DNA of 64,000 bases, taken from NCBI GenBank assembly GCA_033557465.1, contig CM066045.1, forward strand, positions 131,213,596 through 131,277,595, in the 5' to 3' direction. This document shows, in pieces, positions 45,558 through 55,671 of this stretch (positions are counted from its first letter, which is position 1; every line of letters begins with the position of its first letter). The notes beneath the pieces were generated by a model. The model was given only the letters and a program-made list of their open reading frames with translations, was not told the origin of the DNA and ran no database searches. A program made the translations under genes and the position numbers. Origin of the DNA: Ichthyophis bannanicus (lineage: Eukaryota; Chordata; Amphibia; Gymnophiona; Ichthyophiidae).

Positions 45558-46107
45558 CACTTTTGTGGAATTGAAGAGCTCCTCTCACTTTTTCTTTTTT
45601 AGGGAGCCTCATCCAGTGGGTCCCCTGATTTTTGGATAAAAGGTGGCAAGGATTAGCTTGGGGTCCCCACTCCATTATCCATGGGGGGCGGCGGTTGATC
45701 TGCAAATGTTTTGCTGATGTTATTGTTCTGATGGGGGGGCATGATGGGATTGATGATCCGGGGTGGGTGGGGGAGCAGTGGGGGGAATGTTTTTCTATGT
45801 TTAGGTTGAGTTTTCACTTTGTGGGGTTCTGGGGGGTACGGGGTTTGTGGTCAATTTACCGTGTCCTGTATTAATCTAGACAGGCAGGTGGTATTGAGGG
45901 GAAGGGGAGGGGAGATGGGTGGGAGGGGGGGTCTTCCAATATGGAGCTGGGGGGTATGTTTGGGCTGGGGAGGAGGGTCTATGGCTTTTGTTCTTGGAGG
46001 GTGGAATAGGTGGGCCCGATTAACTAATTTCCTGGGTTTGCTGGGCGAGCTCCCATTGGGACTTTCTGGGTGGCTGGCGGATGTGTGGGGTTAGGTTGTA
46101 ATTCTTA
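45558..46107 (+). other. L1 inter-ORF spacer, G-rich
   Basis: The 550 bp between ORF1 and ORF2 are unusually long and G-rich (multiple GGGG runs between 45720 and 46080). Open frames in it are composition artefacts. Confidence 0.6.
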
Positions 46108-49100
46108 ATGGTGCGCTTCATCTCTTTAAATGTTAAGGGTCTTAACTCCCCGAGGAAGCGGTCCCTGCTGTTCTCAGAATTGCGCACTTTGCAAGGGGAC
46201 ATTGTTTATCTGCAGGAGACCCATCTTCAGAACTCCAAGCAGGGCTGGCTAAAGCGATCCCCATACACTGAAGTGCGGGTGGCCTCTGACACGCAGGGCC
46301 GGAAGAAGCGGGGAGTGGCTCTACTATTCCACCAGAGCCTCTCCTTGCAGATTGAAGAGATAAAACGAGATACCCTGGGGAGGTGGCTTTTCCTGAATGT
46401 TCGCTTACTGCCTGCTAACACCTGCTAACTTTAGCTAATGTTTATGCACCAAACACAGGTCAGGGGCCCTTTTTTACACGATTGAAAGCCCTATTGGCGA
46501 TTTTGCAAAAGGCCCCATTGTTTTGGGTGGGGATTGCAACACGCATCTAGTGCCCCATTTGGATTCTACGGGTCGCGCTGGGGGGGGAATGGGGGGATCG
46601 GCAAGAGCCCTTCAACGCTTGATGTTTGACTTAGGCTTACGGGATATATGGAGGGACACCCATGCGGGAGAGAGGGGTTATACTTACTACTCTCCGGTCC
46701 ATCAGGTTCATACCCGCATTTATTATTTTCTATTGGATCAGCGCCTGATGGACGGGAGAGTGCAGGCTGGACTTGGAGCGCTGACTTGGTCAGATCATGC
46801 CCCGTGCTGGCTTACCCTCCCGGACGGCACGTATAGTGAGTATCGCCGTCTTTGGCGTTTAGATGCGAGGTTCCTGCGGCGGCAGGGTGCAGTGCAGGAT
46901 CATGCCCGCTTTATCAAGGAATTCTTTGAGTTTAATGATACTGGGGATGTTCCCCTTCCCACGGTATGGGATGCTTACAAGGCTACAGCCCGCGGTCAAC
47001 TTATGGCTGAGGCAACCCGCACGCGCAAAAGGTGGACGCGTGATCATGATCATTTGGTGAGGGAATCTGCTCGCCTAGGCTTGGAGCACGCCCGAACCGG
47101 GTCGAGGCAGGTCCTACGTCAGTGGCGGACGGTTCGAGCGAATTTAGATGCGTGTATGCAGAGAGAATTAGATAATAAGCGCCGGAAATTAAGGCAAACT
47201 TTTTATGAATATGGGAACAAAACTGGCCGCCTTTTGGCTTTGCGCCTGCATCAACAGCAGTCCTCGAGAGTGGTCCGCGAATTACGCGACGCTGGGGGAC
47301 AGAAAAGGGTTATCTCCTGGGAGATCCGTGATCTTTTTGCCGATTACTTGGAGCGGCTTTATGAAGCAGAGCCCTCTGGTAGGGATCACGTGCAGGATTA
47401 TCTTCAGCGGACCGCTCTACCGCGTCTTTCTGACTCTGACCGGGCTCAGTTGGACTCGGAATTTACGATTGACGAAGTGGAAAATGCAATCCGGCATCTG
47501 AAAACTGGCAGCGCGCCGGGTAGTGATGGTTTTCCCGGCAGAATACTATAAGAAGTTCCGAGCACAACTAGCACCATCCCTGACCTGTTTGTTTAATGAG
47601 GTCCTAGGGGCAGCTTCCCTTCCCCCGTCCCAGTGTGAGGCATTGATCGTGATGATACCCAAGCCCGGTAAACCCTTGCAGGTTGCGGCGTCGTACCGCC
47701 CCATCTCCTTGTTAAACGTTGAAGTTAAAATCTTTGCCTCTGTGCTGGCTGCACGTCTGAATCGGGTTCTTCCAGGTTTGGTGCATCCAGACCAGGTTGG
47801 CTTTGTGCCGGGTCGCCAGGCCGCCGACAACATTCGGCGTATGTTGCAGATTATTCATGTGGCCCAACGGGACCCATAACCAGCATTGCTAGTGGGAATT
47901 GACGCAGAAAAAGCATTCGACCGGGTGGACTGGGGATATTTATGGTGTGTTCTGGAGATAATGGGCTTTGGCCCTAATTATATTGGTTGGGTTCGTAGCC
48001 TTTACCAGCAGCCTCAGGCGTGCGTTCGGATTAATGAGGGACACTCGAGACACTTCTTTTTGGAGAGAGGCACACGACAGGGTTGCCCTCTGTCGCCCCT
48101 GCTCTTTGCCCTAGCGATGGAACCTCTGGCTCAGAGCTTTCGAGATCACCCAGGTTTGCGAGGGGTCCGCATTGGTCCTGCGGAATATCGGATCGCGCTC
48201 TTTGCGGATGATATCATCTTATCCTTGGTGAATCCGTCTGCCTCTCTCCCAATCGCGATGCAGCTGTTCGCAAATTTTTCTCGAGTCTCCGGCTTCAAAA
48301 TCAATTATACTAAATCGGAGATCTTGAATGTTGGGGTCCCTAGGGCGGTTTGTGCGGAGCTTCAAGAGGCTTATCCTCTTCGCTTGGTGTCAGGAGCCCT
48401 GCGATACTTAGGGGTGAACCTAACCGTGGAACGGGCGGATCTTTTTAAAGCTAACTATGATCCCCTGCTTCGTCAGGTCCGGCGGGACTTAGAGGTTTGG
48501 AACGGCCTGCTCCTCTCCTTTATTTCTTTCAGATTCTCCCGCTTTCCATCCCGCGAGCTACTCTGGCGACCTGGCAACAGTTGCTTATGAAGTTTCTGTG
48601 GCATTATCGTCGCCCGCGCCTAGCGCGGCAAGTTCTTTTTGCCCGCACGCGTTCCGGCGGTATGGGAATGCCCAATTTACATTGGTATTATGCGGCGGCG
48701 CAATGTCGGGCAGGGGTGGAATGGATGATTGCCGATAGCACTAAGCGGTGGGTGCAGATGGAAATGAGTTTGGCGGGGGGAGCGGGGTTAGGGGACTGGC
48801 TGTGGCTTGGTCCACAACTTCACCGCGGCAAGTGCACCAGTAATCCCTACATTTTTCATACCCTCCGTTGCTGGGATCAGCACTTTCGACCCCGCGACGT
48901 GGATCTATCCCCTTTAGCCCCTATAGTTGATAACGCTTCTTTCCCACCCGGTTTGAGTGGCGTAGTTTTTCGGCAATGGGGGCACCTTGGCCTCAGCCGG
49001 GTCGGCCAATTTTTTGCTGATGGTCGGCTACTACCCTTTCGTGCATTGCAGGACGAATTTGACCTTCCGGCTGGGCATCTCTATCAGTATATGCAAGTGA

Positions 49101-49819
49101 CGCATTGGGTCAATTCTAGGTCCGTTCGGCCCCAGGTTGCTCGGGACCTGACGGATCTGGAGCGCTACTGTGAGGGGTGCACTACTACAAAGGGTCTTGT
49201 GGCGGCATTATATGCCCATTTGCAGGGGGCCCAGGCGTGCCCCACACGTCATAGGGTGCTTTGGAACTCTGACTTGAGTCTCTCTTATACTGATCAGCAG
49301 TGGGAGACGGTGGAAACACGCCTGTGGAAGAGCTCGGTAGCGACTAATGCCCGAGAAACGAACTATAAACTGCTGTACCGTTGGTATATGACTCCGGCGC
49401 GGATTGCTCGTATGTATCCCGGGGCTGGGGACCTATGTTGGCGTAAATGTGGGCAACGGGGCACCCTGGGACATATTTGGTGGGAGTGTCCCCGCATTCG
49501 TGCCTTTTGGAGAGGTGTACAATTCCAGATGCAGTTGCTTCTGTGACTGAGTATTCCTTGGGATCCGGGGATTTTTCTTTTTGGGGCCTCCGTGCCGGGG
49601 GCCCGGGCTTTGCAACTTGCCTTACTCCGGCACGGCCTGAATGCGGCCCGACTATCCCTGGCGGCGGCATGGAAGCGTGCTTTGGCCCCCTCTTTCCAGG
49701 TCTGGCTGGAACGCATGTGGGATACATACTCCATGGAACGGGGGGTAGCGGTTAGCAGGATGCGTTTGGCTCGCTTTGAATTGGTGTGGGCGCCCTTTGT
49801 CTCTCGTTATGGCGCGTGA
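46108..49819 (+). pseudogene. L1 ORF2 (endonuclease - reverse transcriptase - cysteine domain)
   Basis: It starts MVRFISLNVKGLNSPRKR. Endonuclease blocks are LQETHL, GGDCNTHL (usual GGDFN), RIYYFLLD (the usual RIDYFLLD Asp is Tyr here) and WSDHAP. The RT shows [38 protein letters not shown] and catalytic FADDIIL at about 48200. The cysteine block CWRKCGQRGTLGHIWWECP lies near 49435-49490. A further tail of about 100 residues ends ELVWAPFVSRYGA at 49819. Breaks are frameshifts at about 46430-46520, 47530 and 48530, and stops at 47877 and 49544. It would nick DNA and prime reverse transcription at the target if intact. Confidence 0.92.
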
Positions 49820-49925
49820 TTGTTCTGGATAAATGGGGGTGATATGCCGACCGCTCAGGAGGTTTGCTCCCTTTGTGTGTCTCTTCGCTCATCACTATCC
49901 CGAGCCCTAGCATTAGCAAGCCATA

Positions 49926-50015
49926 GTTGGGGGGGTTGGGAGGTGGGGGTGGGGCCCCGGGATTGGGGTGACTTTGGGGGGGGGAAGGGAGGTTGGGGGG
50001 GTGGGGGTCCCGGTT
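49926..50015 (+). repeat. G-rich tract in L1 3' UTR
   Basis: Repeated G runs of 4-7 (ggggggttggg, gtgggggtgggg, ggggggggaaggg) satisfy a G-quadruplex pattern on the sense strand. Mammalian L1 3' UTRs have a comparable G-rich polypurine tract. Confidence 0.75.
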
Positions 50016-50495
50016 TCCTTATTATAAACGTGTAAAAATGAAGACATATTGTAGGTTACTATTGTGACCTGATGTTGTGTTGTTACTGATGCATTCTTTT
50101 TGAAGATCTTTGTGGTTCTTGTATCTTTGTATTCTTTGGAAGTCTTTCAATAAAAAAAAAAAAAAGAAGAAAGACTAGAGGACACACAATGAAGCTACAA
50201 TGCAACCTATTTAAGACTAATAAGAGAAAATATTTGTTACCGGAGGATGTAGTAAAAGTTGTTAGTGTGGCTGGGTTTAAAAAAGGTTTGGACAAGTTCC
50301 CGGAGGAAAAGTCCGTAAAATATTATTAAAGAGGACTTGGGAAATCCACTGCATGCCCCAGGATAAGCCTTGTGGAACCCGTGTGCCTCTTTGAGAACCT
50401 GCCAGGTACTTGTGGCCTGGATTGGCCACTGTTGGAAACAGGATACTGGGCTTGATGGCCTTGATCTGACCCAGTAAGGCATTTCTTATGTTAGA

Positions 50496-50946
50496 GCAAA
50501 GGTTTGCAAACATGTTTCATGAATGTGCACCCTGAATGTCTTAAAAAAAAAAAGAAGGCCATTTGATTTTCAAGGTGCTCTTCTGTTCTTGTAATTGACA
50601 ACAGTCCTGACCATACTAGTAGTATCACACTGGCAGCTAGAGAATGCAGTACTTCAGGATTCTACTATAGATCCCTGGAGACCCCCATTATTGCTGCGAC
50701 TAAGGAAAATACCTCCCTCCCACCACTAGTGATCCCCACCACTTTCCATAGAAACATCTGTGGCAAAAATGTGGCTTGTAACAACAAACAGCAAGCACTC
50801 TTAATAAACAGAGAATAATTTGGTTAGTTACATAATAAACCAGCTGCATGCATTTTGCCAGTAGTTTCATTCACAAGGTTTGCACCAAGAATCAAAGCAA
50901 AGCTATGAATTGATGGGCTGCAGTGCTTAAACAGTGGTGGGATAAC
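50496..50946. other. No gene recognised
   Basis: Nothing coding or repetitive was recognised apart from a short A run at about 50543-50553. Confidence 0.5.
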
Positions 50947-51221
50947 CAGAGCCAGCCACCTAGGGCGGCCGGCCCGGGTTGAGGCAGCAGCGGCACACAT
51001 AACCGGGAGGGGGAGGTGGGCAGTGGCAGTATTTCCAAAAGCAACAGCTTTTTGCCACTGCTTTTATAAATGCTGCCGCGCCCGCCTCTCCCTCCTGAGA
51101 CAGAATCAGCGGCAGCTGGAGGGGGGGGAGTGGTAGCAGCAGTGGTAGCAGCAGTGGCAGCTGGGGGGCAGCGCAGCCGGAATTTCTGCCTAGGGCGGCA
51201 GAAACCCTTGGGCCGTCCCTG
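50947..51221. mobile_element. hAT-like MITE
   Basis: The ends are CAGAGCCAGCCACCTAGGGC and, complemented, CAGGGACGGCCCAAGGGTTT. Flanking 8-mers gggataac (50939-50946) and gggatatc (51222-51229) match at 7 of 8. The interior is GC-rich with tagcagcagtgg repeats and no coding capacity. Confidence 0.75.
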
Positions 51222-51321
51222 GGGATATCCAGCAGCATTATCCCGATAATAGCTGCCTCTGAGTATCCGGATCAAACAGTGCTGTCTGGATAACAACTAT
51301 TCTCAGCCAGCACTTATCCAT

Positions 51322-52248
51322 TGTGGTACCGAAAGCATGCCTGAGCAGATGGAATGGCAAAATAGCGAGCACTGCACCTTTAAAAGCCAGAGCAAGCCAG
51401 GTTTCCATGACAGCAGGAAGCTTTCAGAGAGAATGCAGCTCAGTCAGATTCATGACGTAAGAGCTGGAAGCAGCCCTAACGAGGTGCACCTGGATAGTCC
51501 GAAGGGCGTGCCTGAACAAGGAAGCCATTTTAAACCAGCTTCAGGGCTAGTCTTTCAGAACAGCACGCAGTACCAGAACAGCCGACAGGATTGTCAGCAG
51601 AGAAGGAAACTGGACAGACAAGAAGGCAGGGAAAAGCCTTTACAAGTGTCTAAACCACTTCAACAAGGAAGGCAGCAACTGAGGAAGTCTTGGAACCCAG
51701 CTCCAGGCAAGAGGGATTCTGGTGGGTCCAATCCCAGTTACCTTAAAGCTAAGTCAACGCCGTCGTGGGAGCTACCTGAAGACAGGGACAAGCATTTTAC
51801 CTGTGGAAGGGAAGAGAGCTCCAAGCACAGACCGGGCAGTGATAGCAGACAAGGTACGTTGGATTTTCTGCCTAATCAGAGTCTTGTTGAAGACATTGTA
51901 AAACAACTAAAAGCCAGTGCTAACAAGTTCCACGATAGCACGGCTGTAAAACCACCTAGCAGAAACACTTGGAATAAATGGTTTAATGCAGATGTAGAAA
52001 CCATAAAGAGAAGCTTACGTACTAACCAAACTCCTGAGCTAGAGGACGTCATGGCTAGTAGAGGAGGGAATCTTCTAGAGCAGCTGCAGAAGGCTATTCC
52101 AGAATGCCAGCCTAGAAGTTCTCCTAGGCAGAGCTGTGAGAATGAAAGCGAGGACATGATCATTGACACAGCAGATATTCCTGAGTCCTCTGGTTCTTTT
52201 GAGATGGACTGTTCTATGTGTAATAGAGTGGACATGAACTTATGTTAA
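51322..52248 (+). CDS. ORF filling the U3-like part of LTR element B; unknown protein
   Basis: The frame is 308 codons, open from the first base of the element; the first ATG is codon 6 (51337). It is rich in Gln, Ser, Lys and Arg. The N-terminal two thirds look disordered. From about residue 190 on, the sequence becomes helical in character (VEDIVKQLKASANKF), then WNKWFNADVETIKRSLRTNQ, and an acidic end EDMIIDTADIP...FEMDCSMCNRVDMNLC. The ORF of element A has WTTYWPGYIERNSS at a comparable place and MDCS near its end. The similarity is weak overall but the shared phase with the element boundary is exact. Function is unknown. Confidence 0.6.
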   Translation, partial: CGTESMPEQMEWQNSEHCTFKSQSKPGFHDSRKLSERMQLSQIHDVRAGSSPNEVHLDSPKGVPEQGSHFKPASGLVFQNSTQYQNSRQDCQQRRKLDRQEGREKPLQVSKPLQQGRQQLRKSWNPAPGKRDSGGSNPSYLKAKSTPSWELPEDRDKHFTCGREESSKHRPGSDSRQGTLDFLPNQSLVEDIVKQLKASANKFHDSTAVKPPSRNTWNKWFNADVETIKRSLRTNQTPELEDVMASRGGNLLEQLQKAIPECQPRSSPRQSCENESEDMIIDTADIPESSGSFEMDCSMCNRVDMNLC

Positions 52249-52607
52249 ACAAGCTTTGGTAAGAAGAATTACAAAGTTGTTTGGAAGTTTGTGCTGCTGT
52301 GAAGAAACAGTTTTTCCACTTTTATTTGATGCTTTTCATTTGCTCCTGTTTTTCTGTTTATTCTGGAAAAGAATTATATTGCTTTGCTTATTTGCCTGAG
52401 AACCTCTGTGAGGGGAAAAACCCAACAATAATAATAAATTTATCTGTTCCAAAAGACCCTTGTGCCACACCACATTTTTGTGAGAGTGAAACCAAAAACT
52501 ACATATCCCAGCAACCCTTGCTGCTGGATAGTATAAAGGACACTCAGAAGCAAAACAGCAGTCACCCCTACTATAAAGCCTTCGGCCAGTAGCAGGGGAG
52601 CGTGACA
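51322..52607 (+). mobile_element. LTR-like element B (solo-LTR candidate with internal ORF)
   Basis: It runs from TGTGGTACCG to GAGCGTGACA and is bracketed by CCAT duplications (51318-51321 and 52608-52611). Its start resembles element A after alignment (TGTGGTACCGAAAGC versus TGTGATAAGGAAGC). The layout is the same: ORF from base 1, AATAAA (52433-52438) about 170 nt before the end, and an ACTACATATCCCAGCA motif in the last part. A clear TATA box after the ORF was not found; TATAAAG at about 52543 lies past the polyadenylation signal. There are no internal viral genes and no second LTR. Confidence 0.65.
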
Positions 52608-52611
52608 CCAT

Positions 52612-53290
52612 ATAGAAATTTACTACTACTACAATTAATCATTTATATAGCTCTACGAGGCTCATGCAGCTCTGTACATAAGTCCAAAGAGAGAGTCTCT
52701 CACGCAAAACCAAACAGCCCACAAAGGAGTGGACAGTAATCCCTAATTTAACTTATTTTAATTCACTTTTATATGTGTTATTCATTTTATTGACCTTTGC
52801 ACTTCCTTATTGTAATTCTTTTGGTGTTTCATTGATTGTTATATATTTTTTCATGAGGCAATACCCTCTGAGGAAGGCGCATGCTGAAATGCGTTGGGGT
52901 CAGGCAACAATAAAGTTTGGACCTACTGCCAGCTTACTCTCCGTTCCTTTGTGTGCAGCTCTGTACATAGACGTGAAGAAAGATAGTGCCCGCTCGACAG
53001 AATTTACAACCTAAACAAGATAGACAATACAATCAATGAGAATAAGGTTGCAAATAGGGAAGAGTAAGGAGACACCTGGAGAACAAGGATCCAAAAGCAA
53101 CCTCAAAGAGGTGAGCTTTTAGCATGGATTTGAAATGGGCAGGGATGCAACCTGACAAACAGTCTATGGTAGTTTGTTCCAGGCATAAGGAGCAGCAAGG
53201 TGAAAGGATCGAAGTCTGGAGTTGGCAGTGGCATAGAGAGAAGAAACCAGTAGAAGAATTTAGATGTGCTTTTCATACAGCCTAACTATC
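52612..53290 (-). repeat. LINE-like repeat, interrupted
   Basis: It starts with a (tac)n run at 52621-52632 and 'atttatatagctctacgagg', and resumes at about 52960 with 'gcagctctgtacatagacg'. The split around 52700-52955 holds another repeat ending 'aacaataaagtttggac'. The remainder to 53290 resembles the C-terminal RT end of an L2-type LINE on the minus strand. The class is uncertain. Confidence 0.4.
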
Positions 53291-53699
53291 CTGATAAAAG
53301 TCAGCTGAAAATCAACATTATCCGGATAAGATTGACCTGTTTCTAGATAGCGGCCATACCTCCCCTGCTACACCCTTAGGTGGCCCCTGCACAAACTGGA
53401 TGGTGCCAGGGCAGTCTATGTAGCTATTCAGCGGCACTCTATCCGGATAACCCTCTGTGAGCTCTCCGGATAAGGGTTTTCAATACTGACCCCAGATATA
53501 TTTTGACAATTGCCTCAGAAAACATTACCCACAGAGGTTTGTGCCCACTTTTTCTAGGAATACCATTTCCAACCGAAATGATGTACATAATAGCCTCCCT
53601 AACCTAACTCCGCCCTGGATACACCTCCAAAAAGGCACATAATAATATGCTCCCAGATGAAGGTATGCAATGGACTTTCTCAGCATATATACTTTTAGC
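53291..53699. other. Unclassified repeat with 'tatccggataa' blocks
   Basis: Several copies of 'ccggataa' in both orientations, also seen at 51270-51320, suggest a MITE-like repeat. No termini were resolved. Confidence 0.35.
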
Positions 53700-54115
53700 T
53701 GGATTCAAAGGAGTTGTGTGGGGGAGTTCTCATTATAGCAAGAGTACACCTAAATTTTACCACAAACTCCTCTTACAAATCAAAAGGCAGTAATGTTATA
53801 ACAATCACAAACAGGAACCTGGCAATTTGTCTCACATTCAGAGCACCAAATTTTAACGAGGACAAACTGTCAGTCATTCTAGAAACTGTATGCTCTCAAT
53901 CTACACCACGTAAACCTCTCGTCGTATTATGAGATCCAAACCTCCCATCATTATCGCCTAAAAAAGCCAGTTCATTCTTAAAAGCCATGAAAGACTTACA
54001 TTACACCCAAATATTACATGAACCATCTCATAGGAGAGGTGGAACTCTGGATCTAATATTTGTATCAAACCAATGTCTAGACCAGGCCCTCATTACACAA
54101 CCTAGCATTATGGCA

Positions 54116-54481
54116 GCTAATAGTAATCTAATAGTATATAGTCATGTATAACTTGTACACCTTGGCAACTAATTCCGTACAAATTGTATATAACCATGTA
54201 TAGTCTGTACACCTTGGCAACTAATTCTGTACAAATTGTATATATGGGGCCCTCCCCCAATCTACTGAAATCAAATGTATACCTTGATCTGTGTGCTTTA
54301 ATCAAATATGTATCGTATCCAAATGCTTGTCCCGTGTTACGTAATCATTGACTAATCAAAATGTAAAACTGAAATCTCAATGTACCGTACAATACATTAT
54401 GATTCTGTAAAGTAAACCGCTGCTGATCGTAGGAAGCAGCGGTATACAAGTGTTTACTAAATAAATAAATAAATAAATAAA
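54116..54481 (+). mobile_element. Short L2-like LINE tail with 7-bp target duplication
   Basis: It is flanked by TATGGCA (54109-54115 and 54482-54488). It carries two ~52-bp tandem repeats (54139-54243), then 'gtaaaccgctgct...agcagcggtatac' and (TAAA)n. It was inserted in the endonuclease region of the host L2-like element. Confidence 0.7.
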
Positions 54482-54507
54482 TATGGCAATTTCATGGTCT
54501 GACCACC

Positions 54508-54957
54508 ATGATAAACTTCACCATAAAAGCACCCATAACAGGTACAACACCAGAAGAGTTAAAGGAGAGAAGAAAATGTAAACAATATAATAAAAATGAA
54601 TTTTTGAGGAATGTACTACCAGAACTGGACCATAACGCTTCGGACCCTGACACCCATCATGAATATCTGGAATCTCTCACTTCACATTCCGGCAGCAGCC
54701 CAAACAAAGCGATCCACAACAAGAGAACACATAACACACCATGGTTTTCAAATGAAATCAACAACCAAAGGAGGATACTACAGAGGCTAAAGAGACATTG
54801 GCGTCATTCAAAAGATCAAGAGCACCTAATGAAATATAACATAATGCAGCGCAAATACCACGACCTGATAAACAAATGCAAAAAGCAATATCACACAAAT
54901 CTCATAATGAGGTCCCTCAACAAACCAAGAGAAATATTCATATCACGCACACACTAA
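54508..54957 (+). pseudogene. L2-like ORF2, endonuclease-RT linker
   Basis: The 149 open codons contain the conserved linker NTPWFSNEINNQRRILQRLKRHWRHS followed by YHDLINKCKKQYHTNLIMRS. These are typical of L2/CR1-group ORF2 between endonuclease and RT. Both neighbours are in other frames or segments. Confidence 0.7.
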
Positions 54958-55133
54958 TCGGAGAACCCATAAAGCAGAATGAAATCAATATATTAAATCC
55001 TCAAGTCATGGCAAATACAAGAATATACCATCTCAAGAAGCTATCTAAGGTGAGGAACCCCTCACATACCATAACAGAAAATAAATTTGGGAATACTTCC
55101 ACATTCCTACTCAAAACCAGCTAGATACCATCC

Positions 55134-55671
55134 TGTTGTTGTTGTTGTTGTTAAGAGCCGTGGAGTTGGTGACCCTCTGGATAGTTGACCTAAACTTTGT
55201 TCGGTCTTCAGCCAAGTGGCTCATTGTTGATAGAGTGGTATCCTTAGCTACTGTTATTGTATCGATACATATCGTTGCCGGCCTTCCTCTTTTACGGTGA
55301 CCTTTTACCTTGCTAAGCATTATGTCTTTCTCCAATGATCTCTCTCTTCGCAAGATGTGTCCAAAGTATGAAAGTCAAAGTCTTGTCATCTGAGCTTCTA
55401 AGGAAAGCTTAGGTTTGATCTCCTGTAGTACTGACTGGTTTGTTCTTTGGGCAGTCCATGATATACACAGTATTCATTGCCAGCACCATAATTCAAAGAC
55501 ATCAATTTTCTTCCTGTCTATCTTTTTCACTGTCCAACCTTCGTATCCATATGATGTTATTGAAAATACCATGGCCTGGACAAGTCGAATCTTTGTATGG
55601 AGAGAGACATCTCTGCTCCTGAGAAACTTGTGTAGGTCCTTTATAGCCATTCTACCAAGAGCGATGCGTCA
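55134..55671 (-). mobile_element. BovB/RTE-like LINE, 5'-truncated copy
   Basis: It begins with (gtt)n and matches the larger copy at 58261-58800 with modest divergence. The complement encodes RRERSLEKDIML and KGHRKRGRPATI, the C-terminal end of RTE-type ORF. It breaks off at 'gcgatgcgtc'. Confidence 0.85.

Larger units (their letters stand above)
43547..50167 (+). mobile_element. L1-clade LINE, full length, 6.6 kb
   Basis: The 9-bp target duplication AGAAAGACT (43538-43546 and 50168-50176) brackets a complete element. It has a 5' UTR beginning GGGGGGGCGC, ORF1, a G-rich spacer, ORF2, a G-rich 3' UTR and AATAAA with a poly(A) run (50150-50165). The target is a CR1. ORF1 has one stop; ORF2 has about three frameshifts and two stops. 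The insertion is recent enough to keep its duplication exactly. L1 and Tx1 branches are hard to separate from sequence alone. Confidence 0.93.
40822..50495 (+). mobile_element. CR1 LINE, subfamily A, one copy split by three insertions
   Basis: CR1 pieces lie at 40822-41565, 42223-42338, 42681-43546 and 50168-50495. They follow one another in the ORF2 order: endonuclease NDFNYPSIDWD and NSDHNMIKFDF, then linker, RT start (NEFFASIFTEEDVG), RT (FQ/FLKAFDKVPH, GIPQGSMLGPLLF), C-terminus, 3' end. The three insertions are another CR1 (41566-42222), a MITE (42339-42680) and a full L1 (43547-50167). The RT active site is changed from FADD to TADN (KTADNTKLLKVV). Confidence 0.85.

Noticed and set aside
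45632..46094. Gly/Trp-rich frames between the L1 ORFs
   Set aside because: They arise from the G-rich spacer and are not part of either L1 protein.
52870..52915. CTGAGGA...TGAAATGCG resembles the hammerhead ribozyme core (CTGATGA...GAAA)
   Set aside because: The essential U of CUGAUGA is G here, the stem II pairing is weak and no cleavage-site stem could be drawn.
55139..55152. (gtt)n microsatellite as a separate feature
   Set aside because: It is the 3' tail of the BovB/RTE-like copy.
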